DNA of 64,000 nt from Alphaproteobacteria bacterium (GCA_947473475.1 CANJBZ010000018.1:19745-83744); one strand, 5' to 3'; positions 48,719-61,263 are shown, counted from the stretch's first letter. Notes: generated from the sequence alone by a model not told the origin. A program made the numbers and translations.

Positions 48719-48756
48719 AGAGCATGATCCGATTCAGCCTGATCGGATCATGCTCT
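48719..48756. repeat. Perfect 15-bp inverted repeat next to copy 2
   Basis: AGAGCATGATCCGAT (48719-48733) pairs exactly with ATCGGATCATGCTCT (48742-48756), with an 8-base loop TCAGCCTG. It directly follows the repeat at 48655 and ends with CTAG, so the pair may be one compound mobile palindrome. It lies 36 bp upstream of aroK. Confidence 0.8.
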
Positions 48757-48792
48757 AGCCGAGCAAACCCGAACAGGTGTAAGCGAAAGCCT

Positions 48793-49341
48793 ATGCGCAA
48801 GCTCGAAAAAACGCTTGTACTCGTCGGGATGATGGGGGCCGGCAAGACCTCGGTCGGCCGCAGATTGGCCGCGACTTTGGGCGTGCCTTTCCGCGACGCC
48901 GATGCCGAGATCGAGCTTGCCGCCAAATGCACCGTGACCGAAATCTTCGAACGCTATGGGGAACCCGCGTTCCGGGCCGGAGAACGCAAAGTTATCGCAA
49001 GGCTGCTTTTGGATCCTCCGCATATCCTGGCGACCGGGGGCGGCGCCTTTATGGATCCCGAGACGCGGGCGCGAATCCGGGAAAGCGCGATTTCCATTTG
49101 GCTGAGAGCGCCCGTGGACCTGTTGCTGGAACGCGTGGGGCGCAAAGACACACGCCCGCTGCTGCGGAACACCGATAGCCGCGCGGCGCTGGAGAGATTG
49201 CTTAGAGAACGTGAACCCCTTTACGCCGAGGCGGAGATGACGATCGAATCCGACGAAGGCCCCCAGGAGGCGGTGGTTCGCCGTATTCTGACGGCCCTGG
49301 ACGAAAAGCGCGCCACGGTGGAGACAGAGGACAAAGCATGA
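48793..49341 (+). CDS. aroK: Shikimate kinase
   Basis: A 182-residue P-loop kinase that phosphorylates shikimate in aromatic amino-acid synthesis. Walker A is VGMMGAGKTSVGRRLAATLG, the DAD motif is FRDADAEIE, and ILATGGGAFM holds the substrate-binding GGG. The ATG at 48793 fits the family. The end overlaps aroB by 4 bp (ATGA), so both are translationally coupled. Confidence 0.95.
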   Translation: MRKLEKTLVLVGMMGAGKTSVGRRLAATLGVPFRDADAEIELAAKCTVTEIFERYGEPAFRAGERKVIARLLLDPPHILATGGGAFMDPETRARIRESAISIWLRAPVDLLLERVGRKDTRPLLRNTDSRAALERLLREREPLYAEAEMTIESDEGPQEAVVRRILTALDEKRATVETEDKA

Positions 49342-50447
49342 GCTTGGTTGTTCCCGTCGCGCTTGGCGAGCGTTCCTACGACATCCATATCGCCAGCCAG
49401 CTGCTGGCCAAGGCCGGCAGCCTTCTTGGCGATCTGAAAGGCAAAGCAGCAGGCGGCGTGGTTCCGGTCGTAACCGATGAAACCGTCGCGAGTCTCTATT
49501 ATGCGAGACTTGCGGAAAGCTTGACCGCCGCCGGATTTTCTCCCCTCCCCATCGTGTTGCCTCCGGGCGAACAGACCAAGAGCTTCGGCCATTTAGAACG
49601 GCTCATCGACCGGCTGTTGAGCGCCAATGTCGAGCGCAGTTCGCTTATCGTCGCGCTTGGCGGCGGGGTTATTGGCGATCTCACGGGATTCGCGGCAGGC
49701 GTGCTGAAGCGGGGCGTCGATTTCGTGCAAATTCCCACCACCCTGCTCTCCCAGGTGGATTCCTCGGTCGGCGGCAAGACCGCCATCAACACGCCGCACG
49801 GAAAGAACCTGGTCGGCGTCTTTCATCAGCCGCGCCTGGTGATCGCCGACACGGACGTGCTGTCGTCCCTGCCGCGGCGCGAACTGCTGGGCGGTTATGG
49901 GGAAGTGGCGAAATATGGGCTCCTCGGCGATGCCGATTTCTTCTCGTGGCTGGAACGGTACGCGCACAAGGCGTTAGACGGCGACACACCCGCCATTAGT
50001 CATGCCGTGGCGCATTCCTGCGCCATGAAGGCAGCCATTGTCGCACGCGACGAACGCGAAACCGGCGACCGCGCGCTGCTCAATCTCGGACACACCTTCG
50101 GCCACGGCCTTGAAGCGGCGACAGGCTTTTCCGATCGCTTGATCCATGGCGAAGGGGTTGCGCTCGGCTGCGTGCTTGCCTTCCGGCTGTCGGAAAAACT
50201 CGGTTTTGCGACGAAGGCAGACGTGGAGCGCGTGGAAGCGCACTTCGCGTCCACCGGGCTGAAGACCAAAATCGCGCAAATTCCTGGATTAATCCCAACC
50301 GTCGATGAGATCCTTGGCCATATGCGCCACGACAAGAAGGCCAGCGGCGGGCGCATGACGTTCATTCTGGCGCGGGGAATCGGCCACGCTTTCATCAGCC
50401 GCGATGTTCCCGAAGAAGCTGTTCGCAGCGTTCTGACGGAAGGCTGA
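49338..50447 (+). CDS. aroB: 3-dehydroquinate synthase
   Basis: A 369-residue NAD- and zinc-dependent enzyme making dehydroquinate from DAHP. Signature stretches are LIVALGGGVIGDLTGFAAGVLKRGVDFVQIPTTLLSQVDSSVGGKTAINTPHGKNLVGVFHQP and LNLGHTFGHGLEAATGF with the metal-binding histidines. It overlaps aroK and precedes the CNNM-type gene by 61 bp. Confidence 0.96.
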   Translation: MSLVVPVALGERSYDIHIASQLLAKAGSLLGDLKGKAAGGVVPVVTDETVASLYYARLAESLTAAGFSPLPIVLPPGEQTKSFGHLERLIDRLLSANVERSSLIVALGGGVIGDLTGFAAGVLKRGVDFVQIPTTLLSQVDSSVGGKTAINTPHGKNLVGVFHQPRLVIADTDVLSSLPRRELLGGYGEVAKYGLLGDADFFSWLERYAHKALDGDTPAISHAVAHSCAMKAAIVARDERETGDRALLNLGHTFGHGLEAATGFSDRLIHGEGVALGCVLAFRLSEKLGFATKADVERVEAHFASTGLKTKIAQIPGLIPTVDEILGHMRHDKKASGGRMTFILARGIGHAFISRDVPEEAVRSVLTEG

Positions 50448-50508
50448 CGACGCAGCCCGCTTCACCGCTATACTCACAACCGATTGTCCACGCACGGGCT
50501 GAGGGGCC

Positions 50509-51801
50509 ATGACGCTCACCATCACGCTATCTTTGATTGCGATCTTCATTTTGATCGGAATATCGGGCTTTTTCGCCGGTTCCGAGACGGCGCTCACGGC
50601 TGTCTCGAAAGCGAGAATGCATCACTTGGCCGGCGAAGGCTCCTGGCGGGCGCGGCGGGTCACCGCGCTCATCGCAAATCGCGAGCGCCTGATTGGGGCG
50701 CTGCTGCTGGGAAACACGTTTGTGAACATCCTCGCCTCCTCGTTGGCGACGGATTTGTCGCTGCGGCTGTTCACCGAAGGCGGCATTGTCATCACCACCG
50801 TCGCCATGACCTTTTTCATACTGATTTTTGCCGAGGTCTTGCCGAAAACGCTGGCGATTGCCCGCACCGACCGGATGGCGCTGCAAGTGGCCGTTCCCGT
50901 CAGTCTGTTCGTGGCCTTTCTGGCGCCTATCGTATCGGCGGTTCAATTCGTCGTATGGCGGCTCTTGTGGCTGTTGGGCGTGCGCGAAGGCGCGGGCCAA
51001 CCGGTTTTGACGGCACAGGAAGAAATTCGCGGCGCCGTCGAGCTGCATCATCAGGAAGGTGGGGTCGAACGCGAACACCGCGATATGATCGGCGGTATCC
51101 TTGATCTCGCGGACTTGCAGGTGTCAGACGTTATGGTCCATCGCAAGAACATGGAGGTGATCGACGGAGGCGGCACCCCCGAGGAGATCATGGCCTCCAT
51201 ACTCTCCTCCGCCCACACGCGCTTTCCCATCTATCGCGACGATCCCGAAAATATTGTCGGCGTTCTGCACGTCAAAGACCTGGTGCGCACGATGGTTCAG
51301 CGGCACGGCTCGCCCGAGAGTTTGGATATTCCGGCGCTTGCGTCGACGCCTTGGTTTGTGCCGGACACGACCACGCTTGAGGAGCAACTGCAGGCTTTCC
51401 GGGATAAACGCGAACATTTTGCCCTGGTGGTGGACGAATATGGCGCGCTGATGGGTCTGGTCACGCTCGAAGACATTCTTGAGGAAGTCTTCGGCAGTAT
51501 CGCGGAGGAACACCACAAACAGATTCCCGAGGGCATTCGGCCGCAGGCGGACGGCACCTACAACGTCGATGGCTGGGTTCCCATTCGCGAACTGAACCGC
51601 GAGCTCCAGTGGAATTTGCGCGACGACGACGCGACGACCATCGCAGGCCTCGTCATTCACGAGGCGCGAGTCATTCCCGAAGCAGGCCAGGTGTTCTCGT
51701 TTTTCGGCTTCAAATTCGAGATCCTGCGCCGCCAGCGCAATCAAATCATGGCCCTACGCATAACCCCGCCCCCCACCGAAGCCGTCGACGATTCCGGTTA
51801 G
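50509..51801 (+). CDS. CNNM/HlyC-CorC family (DUF21-CBS) membrane protein
   Basis: A 430-residue inner-membrane protein. Four N-terminal hydrophobic helices form the DUF21 (CNNM) domain, followed by two CBS domains (VSDVMVHRKNMEVID ..., VVDEYGALMGLVTLEDILEEVFGSI) and a C-terminal CorC_HlyC domain (YNVDGWVPIRELNRELQWNL). The family is linked to magnesium or cobalt efflux. It is part of the conserved aroK-aroB-CNNM-bolA block of alphaproteobacteria. Confidence 0.9.
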   Translation: MTLTITLSLIAIFILIGISGFFAGSETALTAVSKARMHHLAGEGSWRARRVTALIANRERLIGALLLGNTFVNILASSLATDLSLRLFTEGGIVITTVAMTFFILIFAEVLPKTLAIARTDRMALQVAVPVSLFVAFLAPIVSAVQFVVWRLLWLLGVREGAGQPVLTAQEEIRGAVELHHQEGGVEREHRDMIGGILDLADLQVSDVMVHRKNMEVIDGGGTPEEIMASILSSAHTRFPIYRDDPENIVGVLHVKDLVRTMVQRHGSPESLDIPALASTPWFVPDTTTLEEQLQAFRDKREHFALVVDEYGALMGLVTLEDILEEVFGSIAEEHHKQIPEGIRPQADGTYNVDGWVPIRELNRELQWNLRDDDATTIAGLVIHEARVIPEAGQVFSFFGFKFEILRRQRNQIMALRITPPPTEAVDDSG

Positions 51802-51814
51802 GACGAAAGCGAAA

Positions 51815-51864
51815 GCGTTCTCCCTCGCCCCCGGAGGGGGAGAGGGCCGGGGTGAGGGGGCGGT
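51815..51864. repeat. GC-rich hairpin element
   Basis: CCCTC-G-CCCCC (51822-51832), loop GGA, GGGGG-A-GAGGG (51836-51846), followed by a GGGGTGAGGGGG run. It resembles the other C-rich hairpins at 5600 and 32849. It lies just past the CNNM gene stop and may terminate it. Confidence 0.6.
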
Positions 51865-51908
51865 CTCTCCACCGCTCAGGCCTGACCCGGCGTGAAAGAA
51901 AAAAGGGG

Positions 51909-51948
51909 AACCACAAAGGGCACTAAGAAGACACGAAGTTCACAAAGG
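51909..51948. repeat. AACCACAAAGG-type 40-bp low-complexity repeat
   Basis: AACCACAAAGGGCACTAAGAAGACACGAAGTTCACAAAGG is built of imperfect ACAAAGG/ACACGAAG units. Similar sequences are found scattered in many bacterial genomes. It lies in the 186-bp gap between the converging CNNM and bolA genes. Confidence 0.5.
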
Positions 51949-51987
51949 ATTCCACTGTGTGCAGCGCACCCATCGTCTTCCTCAAGC

Positions 51988-52281
51988 TCAGGATTGTTTA
52001 GCGGCTTCTTCGGGCGTCAGGGTCGTCAGCGCGAGCGCATGCAGTCCTGCTGCAATCTCTTCGGCGGCCAGCGCATAGACGCGCCGCTGCCGTTCGACTC
52101 GCGATAAACCGGCAAAGCTTGCCGAAACGATGCGAACGCGGAAATGCGACTGTCCGCCGTCGCGCGCACCGGAATGACCGGCATGATGCGCGCTCTCGTC
52201 CACGATCACGAGCTCGACAGGCCCGAATGCGGTCTCGAACTTCGCGCGCAAACTTTCTGCAACGGTGCGTGGTGCGGTCAT
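51988..52281 (-). CDS. bolA: BolA family protein
   Basis: A 97-residue BolA-like protein. The core is ESLRAKFETAFGPVELVIVDESAHHAGHSGARDGGQSHFRVRIVSASFAGLSRVERQRRVY, with H at the Fe-S ligand position (SHFRVRIVS). BolA proteins cooperate with monothiol glutaredoxins in iron-sulfur transfer and affect cell shape. The gene is divergent from the J-domain gene by 82 bp. Confidence 0.92.
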   Translation of the reverse strand: MTAPRTVAESLRAKFETAFGPVELVIVDESAHHAGHSGARDGGQSHFRVRIVSASFAGLSRVERQRRVYALAAEEIAAGLHALALTTLTPEEAAKQS

Positions 52282-52363
52282 GGGGGCTCTAAATGTGAGT
52301 GGGCGCTTTCTGTCAAGTCTTTCGTTTTCTTGTCTTTTAGACTTTGCACCCCATAATGAATGG

Positions 52364-52990
52364 ATGAGTTCGACACGCTATCGTCCGCGCTTCGGCTACG
52401 ACATCCGCATTAACGGGGAACGCAAGCCGCCACGTCCCGTGAAAGCCGCGAAACGCTGCGCGAAGCCGGGCTGCCTCCAACCCGCCGAGGTGAACGTTCC
52501 CAAGTCGCGCGACAATTTGGATGACCGCCAGTGGCTATGCCGAGACCACCTGCGCCAGCACAACGCGCAATGGGATTTCTTCGCGGGCATGAGCGACACC
52601 GAAATCGAGCATTTCTGCCTGGATTCCATCACGGGCCATCGCCCAACCTGGCCGCTCGGTAAGCGGTCAGCGGGCGTGCGTGACGGCAAGCCCGAGCCCC
52701 CGCGCGCCAACTATTCGACATATCAATTCGCCGATGGTTTTTCCGTTTTCGAAGATACCGCAGAACCCCAGGAACGCCCCCGGAAAAGCCGGTTAACCAA
52801 AGGGCAGCTGGATGCGCTGGCGATCTTGAACCTGGAAGACAACGCCACCTTGCATGAGATAAAGGCCCGGTATAAGGAACTTGTGAAACGCTTTCACCCC
52901 GACGCAAACGGTGGAAACCGGAGCACCGAGGAGCGGCTGAGACAGGTCATTACGGCCTACGGGCATCTGCGGGCGACAGGGCTCGTGTAA
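52364..52990 (+). CDS. J-domain (DnaJ-like) protein
   Basis: A 208-residue protein with a J domain at its C-terminus. ILNLEDNATLHEIKARYKELVKRFHPDANGGNRSTEERLRQVITAYGHLR carries the HPD that stimulates DnaK. The N-terminal part has CAKPGCLQPAEVNVPKSRDNLDDRQWLCRDHLRQHN, four conserved Cys/His that could bind zinc. The position between bolA and cobS is well conserved in alphaproteobacteria. The client is unknown. Confidence 0.88.
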   Translation: MSSTRYRPRFGYDIRINGERKPPRPVKAAKRCAKPGCLQPAEVNVPKSRDNLDDRQWLCRDHLRQHNAQWDFFAGMSDTEIEHFCLDSITGHRPTWPLGKRSAGVRDGKPEPPRANYSTYQFADGFSVFEDTAEPQERPRKSRLTKGQLDALAILNLEDNATLHEIKARYKELVKRFHPDANGGNRSTEERLRQVITAYGHLRATGLV

Positions 52991-53080
52991 TCTCCCCAAA
53001 CGAGGCCCCGGGCCGAAACTCCGCAGCGCGGCTCAGCGGCTTGCCCCAATCCTTTTGCGACACATATGGACTGACGACGA

Positions 53081-54067
53081 ATGCCAACGAATGGTCTTGA
53101 TCCCGCCTCCACGCCAGACATAACGGTCGATGTGCGCAACACGTTCGGCTTGGACGTGGCGATGAGCGTGCCTGCGTTCTCCAAATCGAACGAATATGTT
53201 CCCGACCTCGATCCCTCCTATGTATTCGACCGCGAAACGACGCTGGCGATTCTGGCGGGGTTTGCGCACAACCGGCGCGTTTTGATCCAGGGCTATCACG
53301 GGACCGGTAAGTCCACACACATCGAACAAGTCGCCGCGCGTCTCAAATGGCCGTGCGTGCGCGTCAATTTGGACTCGCACATCAGCCGCGTCGATCTTGT
53401 CGGTAAGGACGCGATTGTTCTGAAAGACGGCAAACAGATCACAGAATTCCGTGAAGGCATTCTTCCCTGGGCGATTCAGCATCCGGTGTGCCTGGTATTC
53501 GACGAATACGATGCCGGCCGGCCCGATGTGATGTTCGTTATCCAGCGCGTTCTGGAACTTCAGGGCAAGCTGACGCTTCTGGATCAGAACCGCGTGATCC
53601 GCCCCCATCCCTCGTTCCGCTTGATGGCGACAGCAAACACGGTCGGCCTGGGCGATACGTCGGGCTTGTATCACGGCACGCAGCAGATCAATCAGGGCCA
53701 GATGGACCGCTGGAATATCGTGGTCACGCTGAATTATCTGTCCCACGACACAGAAGTCGAAATCGTGCTCGCAAAATCGCCGCAGTATCAAACGGCGGAA
53801 GGCAAGAAGACGATTGCCGCGATGGTGCGGGTGGCGGACATGACGCGCAATTCGTTCATCAACGGCGACATCTCCACCGTGATGAGCCCGCGTACGGTCA
53901 TTACCTGGGCTGAGAACGCAGTGATCTTCGGCGATGTCGGTTTCGCGTTCCGCCTCACATTCCTGAACAAATGTGACGAATTGGAACGCGCGACGGTGGC
54001 GGAGTTTTATCAACGTTGCTTCGGCGAGGAATTGCCGGAATCCGCTGCCAAGGTGATGGTGGCCTGA
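53081..54067 (+). CDS. cobS: Cobaltochelatase subunit CobS (MoxR-type AAA+)
   Basis: A 328-residue AAA+ ATPase. Walker A is [13 protein letters not shown] and Walker B is [43 protein letters not shown] ends the protein as in CobS. With CobT and CobN it inserts cobalt into hydrogenobyrinic acid a,c-diamide. The CobN subunit is not in the window, so the pair may have another metal-inserting or MoxR-like role. cobT begins 18 bp on. Confidence 0.88.
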   Translation: MPTNGLDPASTPDITVDVRNTFGLDVAMSVPAFSKSNEYVPDLDPSYVFDRETTLAILAGFAHNRRVLIQGYHGTGKSTHIEQVAARLKWPCVRVNLDSHISRVDLVGKDAIVLKDGKQITEFREGILPWAIQHPVCLVFDEYDAGRPDVMFVIQRVLELQGKLTLLDQNRVIRPHPSFRLMATANTVGLGDTSGLYHGTQQINQGQMDRWNIVVTLNYLSHDTEVEIVLAKSPQYQTAEGKKTIAAMVRVADMTRNSFINGDISTVMSPRTVITWAENAVIFGDVGFAFRLTFLNKCDELERATVAEFYQRCFGEELPESAAKVMVA

Positions 54068-54085
54068 CGCGTTTGCGGTGAGGCT

Positions 54086-55939
54086 GTGACGAACCCGGAA
54101 AATCCAACCGATCCTTTCAAGCGCGCCGTCGCGAGCGCGGTGCGCTCTATGGCGGGCGAGCCTGAGCTGGAAGTTACCTTCTCGCCCGAGCAGCCGATGC
54201 TGCGCGGAAAGAAGGCGCGGCTTCCCCTGCCCTCGCGTTCCCTGCCGCCCGATGAGGTTGCGGCCGTACGCGGCGCGGGCGATGCGTACGCGCTGAAGCT
54301 GGCCTATCACCAGGACGCGATCGATCGCGAGATGAAGCCCACCGGCGGCGATGCGAGCGCGATTTTCGATATTGCCGAGCAGGCGCGCGTGGAAGCCATC
54401 GGTTCGCTGGCGATGCCCGGCGTTCGCAACAATCTCACGGCCATCCTGACCATGCGCTGCAAAGCACATGGATTGCAGGACGTGAAGGAGCAGATACAGG
54501 CGCCGCTGACCGACGTTCTGGGTCTCATTATGCGCGAACGCCTGACTGGCGACGCGCCGCCCGATCTCGCCAAGCGAGCCGTCGATTTGTGGCGCCCCTT
54601 CGTCGAAGCGAAAGTCGGCGAGGAGTTGGATAGGCTCAAAGGCAATCTGCGGGATCAGCGTTCTTTCGCGAAAATTACCCGCTCGATTCTGAGCGGCCTC
54701 GAACTCGCCGACGAATATGTCGAAGAGCCCGAAGGCGAAGACGAATCCCCGGAAGACTCGGAGCAGGATCAAAGCGAGAGCGAAGAGGAATCTTCGGGAC
54801 AGGATACCGAGCCCTCTACTCTGGAAGCCGACAAAAAAGAATCCACCGAACCCGGCGAAGACATGGCGGGCGAGATGCAGGTGGACGATTCCAATGCCCA
54901 GGACACGCAAGAGACCAGGGAAGGCAAGCGCCCCTTTCGGCCGGATTTGCCGTTCTCCGATGTGGAGCGATGGGACTACCGCGTCTTTTCCAGCCAGTTC
55001 GACGAGACCGTGAACGCGGAAGATCTGTGCGACGCGGAGGAGCTTTCGCGGCTGCGCAATTTCCTGGATCAACAGCTGGCGCCGGTGCAGGGACTGGTCG
55101 CGCGGCTTGCCAACAAATTGCAGCGCCTGTTGATGGCGCAGCAGAACCGCTCCTGGCAGTTCGATCTGGAAGAAGGGATTCTCGACACGTCGCGTCTTTC
55201 GCGCGTGGTGATCGATCCTATGTATCCGCTGTCGTTCAAGATGGAGCGCGAGACGGATTTCCGCGACACCGTCGTGACGCTGCTGCTCGACAACTCGGGA
55301 TCGATGCGTGGAAGGCCGATTATGGTCGCCGCCATGTGCGCCGACATCCTGGCGCGCACACTCGAACGCTGCGCGGTGAAGGTCGAAATTCTCGGCTTCA
55401 CCACGCGCGCCTGGAAAGGCGGCCAGACACGTGAGCGGTGGCTGAACGAAGGCAAGCCCGCCCATCCCGGACGCCTGAACGATCTACGCCACATCATCTA
55501 CAAAGCCGCCGACGTTCCGGGACGCCGGACAAAGAAGAATCTAGGCCTGATGATGCGCGAAGGCCTGCTGAAGGAAAACATCGACGGCGAGGCGCTCATC
55601 TGGGCGCACGGGCGTATGATCGCGCGCTCCGAGGCGCGGCGCATCTTGATGGTAATCTCCGACGGCGCGCCGGTCGATGACTCCACCCTCTCGGTGAACG
55701 CAGGCAACTATCTCGACAAGCACTTGCGTCAGGTGATCGCGGAGATTGAAACCAAGTCGCCCGTCGAATTGGTGGCGATCGGAATTGGCCACGACGTAAC
55801 GCGCTACTACAAACGTGCCGTGACCATTCTGGATGCGGAACAGTTGGGCGGCGCCATGACCGATCAGCTGATCGATCTGTTTGCAGACGATTCCGCGCAA
55901 GGACGTCCACGGCGCACCCGGCGAACGAGGGCGGCTTGA
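54086..55939 (+). CDS. cobT: Cobaltochelatase subunit CobT (VWA domain)
   Basis: A 617-residue partner of CobS. The N-terminal half is helical, a highly acidic Glu/Asp/Ser-rich linker lies around residues 212-280, and the VWA domain at the C-terminus has the MIDAS motif [14 protein letters not shown]. The GTG start at 54086 is 18 bp after cobS. The stop overlaps the next gene's TTG start by 4 bp. Confidence 0.88.
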   Translation: MTNPENPTDPFKRAVASAVRSMAGEPELEVTFSPEQPMLRGKKARLPLPSRSLPPDEVAAVRGAGDAYALKLAYHQDAIDREMKPTGGDASAIFDIAEQARVEAIGSLAMPGVRNNLTAILTMRCKAHGLQDVKEQIQAPLTDVLGLIMRERLTGDAPPDLAKRAVDLWRPFVEAKVGEELDRLKGNLRDQRSFAKITRSILSGLELADEYVEEPEGEDESPEDSEQDQSESEEESSGQDTEPSTLEADKKESTEPGEDMAGEMQVDDSNAQDTQETREGKRPFRPDLPFSDVERWDYRVFSSQFDETVNAEDLCDAEELSRLRNFLDQQLAPVQGLVARLANKLQRLLMAQQNRSWQFDLEEGILDTSRLSRVVIDPMYPLSFKMERETDFRDTVVTLLLDNSGSMRGRPIMVAAMCADILARTLERCAVKVEILGFTTRAWKGGQTRERWLNEGKPAHPGRLNDLRHIIYKAADVPGRRTKKNLGLMMREGLLKENIDGEALIWAHGRMIARSEARRILMVISDGAPVDDSTLSVNAGNYLDKHLRQVIAEIETKSPVELVAIGIGHDVTRYYKRAVTILDAEQLGGAMTDQLIDLFADDSAQGRPRRTRRTRAA

Positions 55940-56955
55940 TACGCAGGAGCTTTACGCTCCTTGCCGCCGGCCTGGTTCTGGCCCTCGCCAGTTATGGCCT
56001 TGCCGCACCCAAAGGTCCCGAGCCCGCAGGCGTCATGTCCGCGCGCATACCGCTGTTCGTGAACAATCCTTCGCAGAAGCGCGCCGGAAAGCTCGTGTAC
56101 CGCGGCGGGCTGGTGCTGTCCTCGGACAGGCGCGAATTCGGCGGCTGGTCCGATCTTGGGGTCAGCGCCGACGGGCGCGAAATCCTGGCGCTGTCGGATC
56201 AGGGCCACTGGCTGCGCGCCGGGCTCACCTACGATGGCAACGGCGATTTGGCCGGGGTGACCGATTCGGAAATCGCGCCGCTGCTCGATAAGAACGGCTG
56301 GCCGATCCATGGGCGGGAGAATGATTCCGAGGGGCTTGCCCTCGAACGGCCCAACGATGTGCACGGCCCGGTCGTCGTCAGCTTCGAGATCGAGCCACGG
56401 CTATGGCGCTACGACCTGAGCAAAGGATTGGACGCACGGCCAACGGAGGTTCCGCTCGGCGACTGGGCGCAACCGTTGCCGCGCAACCGGCAGATCGAAG
56501 CCATCACGCTGTTTCGCCCGGACACGCTGCTCGCCTTCGCAGAGGAGAAACTGGGCGCCGGCGAGGACCTGCTGGCGGCGATGGAGGCCTATCCCAATCC
56601 CACGGGCGTACCGATGACGCGCCGATTGTCCGTCGTGCCGCGCGATCCGTTCGATATCACCAGCGCCGCTAATGCGCCTGACGGCGGCATTTTCATGCTG
56701 GAACGGCGGTTTTCATTGCTGGGCGGCCTCGGAATGGAAATCCGTCACATCCCCGCCGGCGAAATCCACGAAGGCGCGCGGCTGAAGGGCGAAGTCCTGG
56801 CCAATCTGTCGTTTCAGGACGCCAACATCGACAATATGGAAGGCTTGGCCGTGCGCAAAGGCGCGCGCGGCGAAACGCTGCTCTACGTCATCTCAGACAA
56901 CAACTACTGGCGCCTGCAACGGACGCTGCTGCTGATGTTCGAGGTGAGGAACTGA
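55936..56955 (+). CDS. Esterase-like activity of phytase family protein
   Basis: A 339-residue exported protein. The signal peptide is [57 protein letters not shown] and [41 protein letters not shown] are the signature of the phytase-like esterase domain (DUF3616/phytase-like). The TTG start overlaps cobT by 4 bp. The substrate is unknown; a phosphatase or esterase on the periplasmic side is possible. Confidence 0.8.
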   Translation: MIRRSFTLLAAGLVLALASYGLAAPKGPEPAGVMSARIPLFVNNPSQKRAGKLVYRGGLVLSSDRREFGGWSDLGVSADGREILALSDQGHWLRAGLTYDGNGDLAGVTDSEIAPLLDKNGWPIHGRENDSEGLALERPNDVHGPVVVSFEIEPRLWRYDLSKGLDARPTEVPLGDWAQPLPRNRQIEAITLFRPDTLLAFAEEKLGAGEDLLAAMEAYPNPTGVPMTRRLSVVPRDPFDITSAANAPDGGIFMLERRFSLLGGLGMEIRHIPAGEIHEGARLKGEVLANLSFQDANIDNMEGLAVRKGARGETLLYVISDNNYWRLQRTLLLMFEVRN

Positions 56956-56958
56956 TTC

Positions 56959-57261
56959 TTAAGCCGCGGCGGCTTGGATTTTGGCTTGCTTGCGGATGAT
57001 CTGGCGCTTGAGGCGCAGGGCCTTCTCGGACAGGCTTTCGTTGCGCGCCTTCATCAGAAAGGCGTCGAGCCCACCGATGCGGTCCACCGTGCGAAGGGCC
57101 GCCATGCTGACTTTCAGCGAGACGTTCCCACCCAGCGTGTCGCTGGCAAGATTCACGGTCTGCAGGTTCGGCCGGAACACGCGCTTCGTCTTATTGTTGG
57201 CGTGGCTGACCAAGTGGCCGCTCAGGACCCCTTTTCCCGTCAATTCACAGCGGCGCGACAT
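56959..57261 (-). CDS. rpmB: 50S ribosomal protein L28
   Basis: A 100-residue ribosomal protein. [34 protein letters not shown] is the family start, which fixes the ATG at 57261 despite a longer open frame. The end converges on the phytase-like gene, 3 bp away. It is preceded by a good sigma-70-type promoter (see separate feature). Confidence 0.96.
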   Translation of the reverse strand: MSRRCELTGKGVLSGHLVSHANNKTKRVFRPNLQTVNLASDTLGGNVSLKVSMAALRTVDRIGGLDAFLMKARNESLSEKALRLKRQIIRKQAKIQAAAA

Positions 57262-57294
57262 AGCAAAACCCTTCTTTTCCGTCTGGGAGGCGCT

Positions 57295-57323
57295 CTCATA
57301 GGGAAGACCCAGGATTGCGTCAA
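57295..57323 (-). promoter_or_regulatory. Sigma-70-type promoter of rpmB
   Basis: Reading leftward, TTGACG (57318-57323), a 17-base spacer and TATGAG (57295-57300). It lies 33 bp upstream of the rpmB ATG. The -35 matches five of six and the -10 four of six bases. Confidence 0.5.
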
Positions 57324-57496
57324 GCCTGCTGATACGTCCACGATACCGCCAGCCCGCCAAAAATTGATTTTCTTCAGATACTTCGTTCCGGCAGAGCGGG
57401 TTCTTGGCGGCCATGATCCCGCCCTAAAATCCGCTTAAGCTCACAGGATTGGGAACGCGAGAGATTTCTTCCCCGTTTATGCGTACGGAGGGTTCC

Positions 57497-58360
57497 ATGA
57501 AATTCCTTAGATTTGGATTGGTTGCCGCGCTTCCGCTTGCGCTGGCGATGTCCCAGCCGGTTCAAGGCGCCGGTGGCGAAGGCCCGGACGACAGCGCCGG
57601 CCCCGCTTCCACCCTTGAGCTGTCCTATGACCTGTATGTTGGGGGAATCTCGCTCGGGAAAGCCGGCATGTCCGTCCGCTACCAGGGGGATGACTACAAA
57701 GCCATATCGACACTGGAGACCAAGGGCATCGTTAACGCCTTCTGGCAATCCAAGATCGAAGCCGCTTCCAACGGGCTGCTGAACAAGGGGCGCGTGCAGC
57801 CCTCCTTGTACGATTCCTTCTCTCAAAACCGCGCCAATCCGCGCCGCCATGGGACGATGACCTTCACGCCCGAAGGTCCGAAAACCCTGGTGTCCGATCC
57901 TCCGTATGGGGACAATCGCTATCCCGTCAGCGATGAACAACGGCGCCAGACGCTCGATCCGTTAAGCGCTGCCGTCTTTTTGACGAGCAGTTCGCTGGCC
58001 AAGGATGCCAAGCCGTGCGACGCGAAAGCGCCGATCTTCGACGGGCGCAGGCGTTATGACGTGGTGTTCGATTACGTGAAGAAGACCGACGTTCATATGG
58101 ACAACGGCCTCTACAGCGGCGCGGCGCTGGTCTGCCAGATCCACTACAACCAGATCGCCGGCTATCAGCAGAGCGTCATCGAACAGAACAAGCACTTCCC
58201 CAAAATGTATGCCTGGGTCGTCCCGGCGCGCAGCTCCACCGACCCCAACCGCTCCTACATGGTGCCGATTCGGGTGTGGGCGGAGACCGACTATGGAATC
58301 GTGGTCGCGCTTGCCTCGCAGGCGAAGCTGGACGGCCAACCCTTGAACCGCCCGAACTGA
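57497..58360 (+). CDS. DUF3108 domain-containing exported protein
   Basis: A 287-residue periplasmic protein. The ATG at 57497 has GGAGGG upstream and starts a signal peptide (MKFLRFGLVAALPLALAMSQPVQG). LELSYDLYVGGISLGKAGMSVRYQGDDYKAISTLETKGIVNAFWQSKIEAASNG is the DUF3108 pattern, and VVFDYVKKTD follows. Family function unknown; the beta-rich domain resembles lipoprotein or outer-membrane-linked proteins. It diverges from rpmB by 235 bp. Confidence 0.85.
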   Translation: MKFLRFGLVAALPLALAMSQPVQGAGGEGPDDSAGPASTLELSYDLYVGGISLGKAGMSVRYQGDDYKAISTLETKGIVNAFWQSKIEAASNGLLNKGRVQPSLYDSFSQNRANPRRHGTMTFTPEGPKTLVSDPPYGDNRYPVSDEQRRQTLDPLSAAVFLTSSSLAKDAKPCDAKAPIFDGRRRYDVVFDYVKKTDVHMDNGLYSGAALVCQIHYNQIAGYQQSVIEQNKHFPKMYAWVVPARSSTDPNRSYMVPIRVWAETDYGIVVALASQAKLDGQPLNRPN

Positions 58361-58671
58361 GCCAGGACGACCGGAAAAGCGAAAAATCGGTGGGTAACTT
58401 GAATCGCAGACGCAATTATGGGTGCTGCCCCCCATAAGTTGATTGCATCCTGCGTGCTTTGACGATATATTGTGCGTGAACGAATAATGACTTCGTGTGC
58501 AGTTAGCGATTCGGGCCCCGTTTGTTCGCGGTCTGTGCCACGTCTTTTTTTCGTCATCCATAGGCGCTTCAAGAACCGTTTTGCGGCAGCGTTATGTGCG
58601 CTTTCGTACGCATGAGCGCGCTTGCCTGAACCGGCAAAACCGGAAAGCATCCCCTCGGATAGGTAGAGTCG
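58361..58671. other. Gene-free gap of 311 bp before the helicase gene
   Basis: The only feature I can support is a possible sigma-70-type promoter at 58459-58488 (TTGACG, 18 bases, AATAAT). The remainder includes short hairpin-forming C-rich stretches. No open frame here resembles a protein family. Confidence 0.5.
58459..58488 (+). promoter_or_regulatory. Possible promoter of the Suv3-like helicase operon
   Basis: TTGACG at 58459-58464, then 18 bases, then AATAAT at 58483-58488. Both hexamers match five of six consensus bases. It is 183 bp upstream of the helicase ATG. Confidence 0.45.
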
Positions 58672-61260
<2,589 letters not shown>

Positions 61261-61263
61261 GCG

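Noticed and set aside
53033..55465. 810-codon open frame antisense to cobS and cobT
   Set aside because: It is a mirror of the GC-rich codons of two well-supported genes; its composition is His/Arg/Gly-rich with no motif.
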